A stretch of 64,000 nucleotides of DNA, from positions 1,046,501 to 1,110,500 of the forward strand of contig NZ_CP104883.1 of the NCBI RefSeq assembly GCF_025449335.1. Reading direction: 5' to 3'. The notes beneath the pieces are model-generated. The model did not search any database. It saw only the letters and a list, made by a program, of their open reading frames with translations, and was not told where the DNA came from. Made by a program: the position numbers and the translations under genes. Shown piece by piece: positions 58,516 to 64,000 of the stretch; within the stretch, counting starts at the first letter, position 1, and the number at the start of each line of letters is the position of its first letter. Origin of the DNA: Bartonella sp. HY328. Lineage in GTDB: Bacteria; Pseudomonadota; Alphaproteobacteria; Rhizobiales; Rhizobiaceae.

Positions 58516-58949
58516 AAACTAATTTCTCCAATTTAAATCCCATTATTATGGGATCGTCATTTTCTTTTGGTAAGATTTTACCAAGCCAAATCACGATTTG
58601 TCTACAGTTTTTTAAAATAATCTAGCAATAAACAATCTAGCTATAAACAATGTTTCAAAAAAACAACGTGTTGTCCTATATTGTCTATTTGCTCAAGTTT
58701 AAACAATTTGAACCTGAGCACTTTTTTAAACATAGTTTATACAATAGATGTTTTTGCGTCCTAAAAGGAGTTTTAACCGTTTATTGCATTAATATGTTAA
58801 TGTTTTTTATAAAATATACCTTTTGCCGTTAAATTATGTGCTGACAATGAAGTAATATTCAACCAATTTATAAAAGTTTACCCAATATTTTAAATGGTCG
58901 AACTCTAATAGCTGTGTGATTATTTTTCATAGTCACGGCAAAAGGCTGT
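58516..58949. other. 434-base intergenic region
   Basis: Very AT-rich. A 60-codon frame at 58650-58832 has no ribosome binding site and no family likeness, so I do not call it. The DUF2059 promoter should lie at the left end. Nothing else recognised. Confidence 0.4.
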
Positions 58950-59648
58950 TTAGCTCCGTAAAACTGATATTTGCCCATCTTCGTCTGCAATAACCGCAAT
59001 GCCAGCAAGACCAAGAAACATACCATGTTCAACAACGCCAGGGATAGCGACCAACGCATCTGCAAGAGCCTTTGGTTGAATTATTTCGCCAAAACTTGCG
59101 TCAAGAATAAAATGCCCACCGTCCGTTATATAAGGTTTGTTGCCATCATGGCGTAATCGCACTGCGCCACTTAGCCCAAGGGTAAGCGCCGCTTTTTCAA
59201 TAGCGTGTTTTGTTGCAGCTAAGCCAAATTGATTAACTTCAATAGGTAAAGGAAATGCTCCGAGTTTTTCGACTATTTTTGAGCTATCGGCAATGACGAG
59301 CATTTGTTTTGAAGCTGCTGCAACAATTTTTTCACGTAGTAAGGCGCCGCCGCCGCCTTTTATAAGGCTTAAATTAGGGCCAATTTCGTCTGCACCGTCA
59401 ATGGTCAAATCAAGTTCAGGCATTTCTTCAAGTGTTGCTAAAGGAACACTGAGTTCGCGACAAAGATCCGCACTGCGTTGTGACGTAGGTACACCACATA
59501 TACGCAAGCCGTCATTTACCCTTGCTGCAAGAAGTTTGATAAATTCATTTGCTGTTGAACCAGTTCCGATACCAAGACGCATACCGTCCGATACATATTC
59601 AAGTGCTTTTGCTGCAGCAGCAATTTTCAGTTGTTGAGCGTCTTGCAT
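58950..59648 (-). CDS. rpiA: Ribose-5-phosphate isomerase A
   Basis: Cytosolic enzyme interconverting ribose 5-phosphate and ribulose 5-phosphate; 232 residues, normal length. Phosphate-binding [16 protein letters not shown] near 22-37, the catalytic region [30 protein letters not shown] near 79-108 (given in part: [20 protein letters not shown]), then [13 protein letters not shown] and [11 protein letters not shown]. Single gene. Confidence 0.96.
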   Translation of the reverse strand: MQDAQQLKIAAAAKALEYVSDGMRLGIGTGSTANEFIKLLAARVNDGLRICGVPTSQRSADLCRELSVPLATLEEMPELDLTIDGADEIGPNLSLIKGGGGALLREKIVAAASKQMLVIADSSKIVEKLGAFPLPIEVNQFGLAATKHAIEKAALTLGLSGAVRLRHDGNKPYITDGGHFILDASFGEIIQPKALADALVAIPGVVEHGMFLGLAGIAVIADEDGQISVLRS

Positions 59649-59830
59649 GATGATTCTATCCCTAAATACGTGTTTTCCATTACTACAGCATAATTTGAAT
59701 TCTGTTAACCCTTCCTTGCTGTTCTATTTTGCGTAAAATGGTAATGTTATCCACAGGTAAAACTTAATAATAAGTATATACATAATATCAAATTTTTTGT
59801 AAAAAAAACCAAAAAAAGCGACATTTCTCT

Positions 59831-59860
59831 TTGCAGTTTAGACTCCCTCTAAACTATAAT
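59831..59860 (+). promoter_or_regulatory. Promoter with Irr-type operator upstream of bfd-bfr
   Basis: TTGCAG (-35, 59831-59836) and a consensus TATAAT (-10, 59855-59860) are 18 bases apart. Between them is a perfect inverted repeat AGTTTAGA-CTCCC-TCTAAACT (59835-59855). Its core TTTAGA-N5-TCTAAA has the layout of the iron control element bound by Irr in rhizobia and Brucella. Irr bound here in low iron would block the promoter of the iron-storage genes. The leader to bfd is then about 175 bases, which holds no ORF of note. Confidence 0.65.
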
Positions 59861-60042
59861 TAAAATATGCAATAGGACAGATTAAAAAATGCCGCTTAAA
59901 CTTGTGTTTTAGTGTCATGTTTAATATATTGGCAAAATTCAATGGGTCAAACTCATTGTTTCCATTATTGAAATCAGTTTGGCGTCACCTTCTGGTTTTC
60001 TTTTAATGGCTGGTCAAAATCCTGGTAAGAGAGTTGACTAAC

Positions 60043-60357
60043 ATGATAGTTTGCCAATGTAATGTCCTTAGCGATAAAGAAATTGAAGGCATTATTTGGC
60101 AATTTCTTGAAGACGATTGCTGGACCCTTGTGGTGCCTGGTCGTATATTTAATGCTGCAAAAAAGCTTGGGCGCTGTTGCGGTTGTTTCCCGAACATAGT
60201 AGAAACAATTATCAAAGTAACAGAGGCTTACCACCTCGCTCATGTTCGCGATGAAGAGAAAGTCGTTGATTTTCTTGACAGAGTTCGCGCGCTGAGAACC
60301 AAGTTCGGGAGTATGGAATACCATGAAAGGCGACGCAAGAGTTATAGAGCGGCTTAA
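60043..60357 (+). CDS. bfd: Bacterioferritin-associated [2Fe-2S] ferredoxin Bfd
   Basis: 104-residue cytosolic ferredoxin that reduces the iron core of bacterioferritin to release Fe2+. The cluster ligands are Cys4 and Cys6 (MIVCQCN) and Cys45/Cys48 (GRCCGCFP). It is longer than E. coli Bfd (64 residues), with a C-terminal extension of about 40 charged residues. ATG 60043 is chosen over an in-frame TTG three codons before, because AAGAGAG would otherwise touch the start. Its 3' end overlaps bfr by 35 bases in another frame, which indicates a joint transcript. Confidence 0.92.
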   Translation: MIVCQCNVLSDKEIEGIIWQFLEDDCWTLVVPGRIFNAAKKLGRCCGCFPNIVETIIKVTEAYHLAHVRDEEKVVDFLDRVRALRTKFGSMEYHERRRKSYRAA

Positions 60358-60808
60358 TGAAGCCCTCTTTTTAGAATTGGGCGCAGTAAACCAATATTGG
60401 ATGCATTATCGCTTGACTGAAGATTGGGGCTTGACCAAGCTTGCTAAAAAAGAGCGCGAAGAATCCATTGAAGAAATGAACCATGCTGATAAGCTGGTAA
60501 AGCGCATTATTTTCCTTGAAGGCCATCCAAATATGCAGACTCTTGCGCCATTGCGCATTGGTCAAACAGTTAAAGAAGTATTGGAATGTGATCTAGCTGG
60601 CGAATATGAAGCTCGCGAATCTTACCGTAAGTCACGTGAAATTTGCGCAGAACTATCTGACCATGTATCCAAACAGCTTTTTGATGAACTACTTGCTGAT
60701 GAAGAAGGTCATATTGACTTCCTTGAAACTCAGCTTGAGCTTTTGAATAAAATGGGTGAAGCTATGTACATTCAGCTTAATGCTGGTAGTGCAGACGTAG
60801 CTGAATAA
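60323..60808 (+). CDS. bfr: Bacterioferritin Bfr
   Basis: 24-mer haem-containing iron-storage protein, 161 residues. All ferroxidase-site residues sit at the E. coli positions: Glu18, Glu51, His54, Glu94, Glu127 and His130. The haem-ligating Met52 is also present (EEMNHAD). It begins [20 protein letters not shown]. The ATG lies inside bfd. The stop is followed by a terminator. With bfd it forms an iron storage and release pair, probably under Irr. Confidence 0.97.
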   Translation: MKGDARVIERLNEALFLELGAVNQYWMHYRLTEDWGLTKLAKKEREESIEEMNHADKLVKRIIFLEGHPNMQTLAPLRIGQTVKEVLECDLAGEYEARESYRKSREICAELSDHVSKQLFDELLADEEGHIDFLETQLELLNKMGEAMYIQLNAGSADVAE

Positions 60809-60886
60809 TATTTTCTAAAATCTTATATAAACTATAGTGTTTATTACAAATTAATTTTGTAATGAAAGTGCTACTTTGTTTTTGTG

Positions 60887-60922
60887 AGCGGCGGTTATGT
60901 AATATAACCGTCGCTTTTTTTC
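60887..60922 (+). terminator. Terminator after bfr
   Basis: 12-bp stem AGCGGCGGTTAT/ATAACCGTCGCT with one G-U pair, 5-nt loop and a run of seven T. Confidence 0.9.
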
Positions 60923-61142
60923 TTTTAAGCCTTTGCAACCTTGTTCTGCTCGACACTCTTTTATCTAAATCAACAAAATTTACCCAAAGCCCCGCAACTG
61001 TCATTCATATGCAATAGTGTGTTTATAAAAGGATGCCAGAATATTATAATTAAAACATTCGTAGCAATGTCTGCAAGTGAAGTTCGGGTTTTTACTCCTG
61101 AGCTTGCCATGTTGTTTATGCGTCGGTTTGGGGAGCTATTCA

Positions 61143-64000
61143 GTGAACGCAAATTTTTTAACAATTGCATTTAAAACAGTACTTTTGTCATCTGTTCTTA
61201 TCTTTTCAATACCAGCTTTTTCCCAAAGTTTTTCAATCAATAGTGGTGCAAATGTCACCAATCAACAAGTTTTGAAAGATCAAGAAAGCGGTACAATTGC
61301 TGAAGCTGGCAAACTCGATGTAACCGGCATTGCTATCTTGCAACGCGGCGCAGCTACCGGCGTTGTTATTGTTAATAATGGCACGATAAAAGCAAGTGTG
61401 CGTACGATAGACACCGATAATGCTGTACGTCAGCGGCACATTGAGCTTTATAATAATGGCGTAATTGATAGTGGCAATGATAGTTTTCGTATTCGCTCGG
61501 ATGTAAGTGAAGGCTTCGTTCTGATTGATAATAAAGGCATGATGTCTTCCCAAACTGGTCAAGTTTTGGATTTTGCCGATATGACTAGTGGTGCAACACA
61601 GATAAGCATCAATAATAGTGGTATAATGCAGGCGCTAAATAATGACGCAATTATTTTAGGCGCGGGGCAAATTAGTATTGAGAATAGCGGAGCGATCATT
61701 GGTAGTCGGCGGGCTATTAACCTAAATGAAAATGGTACAATTTCATCGTTTGATTTGGTAAATCAGCAAAGCGGATATATTCAATCGATTGATGATGCCA
61801 TTCGTATTGGTGCTAATCCTAAGGGAATTGAGAGAATTTTAATCACCAATTATGGCTCAATCTCAACTACTGGTACTGGGGCTTTAGCGGGGCAGGGTAT
61901 TGACCTTAATAATGCCATTGCCAATTCTATTATCATTAAAAATTATGGCAGAATTGAAACTGCTGATGCCGATGCAGTTCGCCCGGGGCAAGGTGGGATT
62001 ATTGAAAATTGGGGTGTAATCACTGGCCGTTCGGTTTCCGCCGATGGTTCGAGCGATGGTATTGATTATCAAGACAGTAATAGTGGAACAGTTGTCAACC
62101 GCGAAGGCGGTACAATAATAGGCGCAAGGCATGGTATAACAGGTAAGATCCCCATGCGCATTGTTAATGAAAAAAATGCCCTTATTTTAGGACAAAATGG
62201 TTCCGGCATTAATTATGATACGACGGCCGCTGCTGATCCTATGGAGGTTATTAATTACGGTATTATCCGTGGTGCCTTTAATCTTGACGCAGTTTATGGC
62301 GATGGTGATGGCGTTGATGTTGATGGTAGTGCCCATATTGAAAATTATGGAGAAATTTATGGCGATGGTTCTATTGGCACTAAGGTAGGTGATCCATCTC
62401 CGGCAACCAGTGAAGCCATTGCCATTGGCGGCGGCTCTATCATCAATGGTAGCGCGGCTTATCGTAATGCACTGATAAGCGGCGTTGATAATGGCATATT
62501 GGTGGATGATAGTGATACTGGCCCAGCTTTTGCCGCGATGGATATAATTAATTATGGGATTATTGAAGGGCGCTCCGGTTATGGCATCCGCATTATTAGT
62601 AATGATGATAATAGTATCAATAATTATGGTGTTATTCGCGGTACCAACAATTATGCGGTTATTTTTGGCGATGGTAATGACAACTTCATTTATCAAAATG
62701 GCTCATCGGTGCAGGGAGTTGTGGACGGGGGAAATGGCAATAATAGCCTAACTTTTGGCGAAGTGGCCGGTAATTTTGATGTCGCTAATATTGGTAATAA
62801 TAGTGTTTATCGCAATTTCAGCCTAGTCAACTTTGCCGCAGCGAGCCATTGGCAATTTAGTGGCACGAGTGATTTTCAAGGCTCTATTGTGGTTGATAAT
62901 TCTTATCTTACACTAAATAAGGCCAATTTAGATGCAGCCCATCTTAATATCGGAATTGACGGTATTGTTAACGGCAGTGGTCGTATTCAAAGCCTTAACA
63001 TGAATGGTGGCCAGCTCGTTATAGATCGCAGCAGCGATAACGACGCTAATTTCTATAGCAATGCTGACATTATCCTTGCTAATGGCGCCCGCCTTTATGT
63101 CAATGGCGATGATTATAATGAACTTCTCAATACGAGCGGTCATATTGCGATGGATGGCAGCCCGATATTGACGATTGATAAGTTGGGCGGTTGTTATAGC
63201 CAAGGTGGTTGTACAATTTTTTCTGCTGCAAATGGGGTGAGTGGTAGTTTAACTGTTAATGGCAGTTTTGCTTTTCTTGAGCCGCAGCTAAATTATCAAC
63301 CCAATGCTGTTATTTTGAATTTTGTCAGAAATAATAAAAACTTTAGTGATTTTACAATAACTACCAATCAATATGAAACCGCACATGCGGTGGATAGCTT
63401 ATCGTCTTTAAATCCAGTGGTAAAGGCTATTGCTGTCTTAAACGAAAATCAAGTGTCACCGGCTATTTTTGATAATCTTAGTGGCGAAATCTATGGTGCA
63501 ACGCGCACTAGCCTATTAATTAACAGCCGCTATATTCGTGATGCTATGACCCAACGCATGATGGGGCATGGTTATAATTTGCCGCATGAGCCAGTTTGGG
63601 TTTCGACTTGGGGGCATAGCGGTCGTATTAGTGGAAGTCTAAATAACCAAAAAGCAAGCAATGATAGTTGGGGGATTGCCTCAGGCTTTGACGGAGAAAT
63701 TCGTGACCAGCTTTTTGCTGGTATTATGTTAGGATATGAAAAAACTAACATTAAGGATGTGCGCAATAGCAAATCAGATATTGATAGTTTGCATATTGGT
63801 GCTTATGCGATGAGTGAAATTAATAGCATTCATTTACGTGGTGGCTTTGCCTATAGCTATCTTGATGCAACAAGTGAGCGCCATATTTGGGTTCCAAATC
63901 TCGCTAGCACTGCGCGTGATGATTATCATGGTTGGCAAGTTCAGCTCTTTGCCGAGGCAAGCAAAGATTTTACCATAGCTGATAAGGCAGTCATCACACC
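61143..64000 (+). CDS. Autotransporter (type V secretion) protein, 5' part
   Basis: The frame is open from GTG 61143 to the window end, about 952 residues, and is cut by the window. GGGAG lies seven bases before the GTG. A Sec signal peptide (MNANFLTIAFKTVLLSSVL, cleavage after PAFS) is followed by a passenger of about 780 residues full of N-x-G repeats (VIVNNGTIKAS, IELYNNGVIDSG, ISINNSGIMQA, ISIENSGAIIGS), as in a right-handed beta-helix. From about residue 815 (EPVWVSTWGHSGRI) the text matches an autotransporter beta-barrel (SWGIASGFDG, LFAGIMLGYEKT, GGFAYSYLD). Likely a surface adhesin or similar, as in Bartonella and Brucella; role inferred. Confidence 0.9.
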   Translation, partial: MNANFLTIAFKTVLLSSVLIFSIPAFSQSFSINSGANVTNQQVLKDQESGTIAEAGKLDVTGIAILQRGAATGVVIVNNGTIKASVRTIDTDNAVRQRHIELYNNGVIDSGNDSFRIRSDVSEGFVLIDNKGMMSSQTGQVLDFADMTSGATQISINNSGIMQALNNDAIILGAGQISIENSGAIIGSRRAINLNENGTISSFDLVNQQSGYIQSIDDAIRIGANPKGIERILITNYGSISTTGTGALAGQGIDLNNAIANSIIIKNYGRIETADADAVRPGQGGIIENWGVITGRSVSADGSSDGIDYQDSNSGTVVNREGGTIIGARHGITGKIPMRIVNEKNALILGQNGSGINYDTTAAADPMEVINYGIIRGAFNLDAVYGDGDGVDVDGSAHIENYGEIYGDGSIGTKVGDPSPATSEAIAIGGGSIINGSAAYRNALISGVDNGILVDDSDTGPAFAAMDIINYGIIEGRSGYGIRIISNDDNSINNYGVIRGTNNYAVIFGDGNDNFIYQNGSSVQGVVDGGNGNNSLTFGEVAGNFDVANIGNNSVYRNFSLVNFAAASHWQFSGTSDFQGSIVVDNSYLTLNKANLDAAHLNIGIDGIVNGSGRIQSLNMNGGQLVIDRSSDNDANFYSNADIILANGARLYVNGDDYNELLNTSGHIAMDGSPILTIDKLGGCYSQGGCTIFSAANGVSGSLTVNGSFAFLEPQLNYQPNAVILNFVRNNKNFSDFTITTNQYETAHAVDSLSSLNPVVKAIAVLNENQVSPAIFDNLSGEIYGATRTSLLINSRYIRDAMTQRMMGHGYNLPHEPVWVSTWGHSGRISGSLNNQKASNDSWGIASGFDGEIRDQLFAGIMLGYEKTNIKDVRNSKSDIDSLHIGAYAMSEINSIHLRGGFAYSYLDATSERHIWVPNLASTARDDYHGWQVQLFAEASKDFTIADKAVIT

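Noticed and set aside
58650..58832. 60-codon frame in the intergenic region before rpiA
   Set aside because: No ribosome binding site, odd composition rich in F, Y and C, no family likeness.
60941..61174. 77-codon frame overlapping the autotransporter start
   Set aside because: No ribosome binding site, no signal or domain; the GTG-initiated frame at 61143 has all expected marks.

Overview
The window reads as core chromosome of an AT-rich alphaproteobacterium of the Hyphomicrobiales (Rhizobiales), probably near Bartonellaceae/Brucellaceae. The pointers are a SciP/DUF1153 cell-cycle protein, a DivJ/PleC/PdhS-type histidine kinase, an Irr-type iron operator at bfd-bfr, a class II DAHP synthase, a GluRS with an HIGN signature, and a 107-bp rhizobial-type intergenic repeat present twice. 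The family placement is inference; no rRNA or tRNA was seen. No insertion sequence, prophage, integrase or CRISPR array was found.

Layout. 1-5.0 kb: the end of a MATE exporter, ilvD (branched-chain amino acids) and purA (AMP synthesis). 5.1-12.7 kb, minus strand: a complete ferric-siderophore system made of a TonB receptor, a secreted trilactone-esterase-like hydrolase, a CeuE-like binding protein, two FecCD permeases and an ATPase. 13-20 kb: a beta-hydroxyacid dehydrogenase, a 1366-residue PAS histidine kinase with a very long acidic middle, and an MFS exporter. 20-22.3 kb: a small secreted hypothetical protein and a phytase-like esterase.

22.5-36.5 kb: the division and cell-wall (dcw) cluster rsmH-ftsL-ftsI-murE-murF-mraY-murD-ftsW-murG-murC-murB, with several ATGA stop/start overlaps. 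mraZ is missing at the head; a 35-codon ORF coupled to rsmH sits there instead. The cluster stops after murB, without ddl-ftsQ-ftsA-ftsZ, at one copy of the 107-bp repeat.

36.7-47.7 kb: a DUF2158 protein, glyoxalase I, respiratory D-lactate dehydrogenase, gamma-glutamyltransferase, fdhD, an ABM-domain protein, uvrD and hflK-hflC. 48-57.3 kb: mnmA, sciP, a YggS-type PLP protein, gltX, nadE, class II DAHP synthase and glutathione reductase. 57.6-64 kb: a DUF2059 protein whose tail is 13 perfect heptads encoded by 21-bp tandem repeats, rpiA, the bfd-bfr iron-storage operon, and the first 2.86 kb of an autotransporter that runs off the window.

Two themes recur. Iron uptake (5-13 kb) and iron storage (60 kb) bracket the window, and the storage operon carries a convincing operator within its promoter. 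Cell-cycle and envelope functions are dense: the histidine kinase, SciP, the dcw cluster, HflKC and the autotransporter. The most interesting points are the Campylobacter-like Cee/CeuE logic of the siderophore locus, the Irr-like box, the dcw break marked by a repeat, the coupled small ORF, and the heptad-repeat protein.
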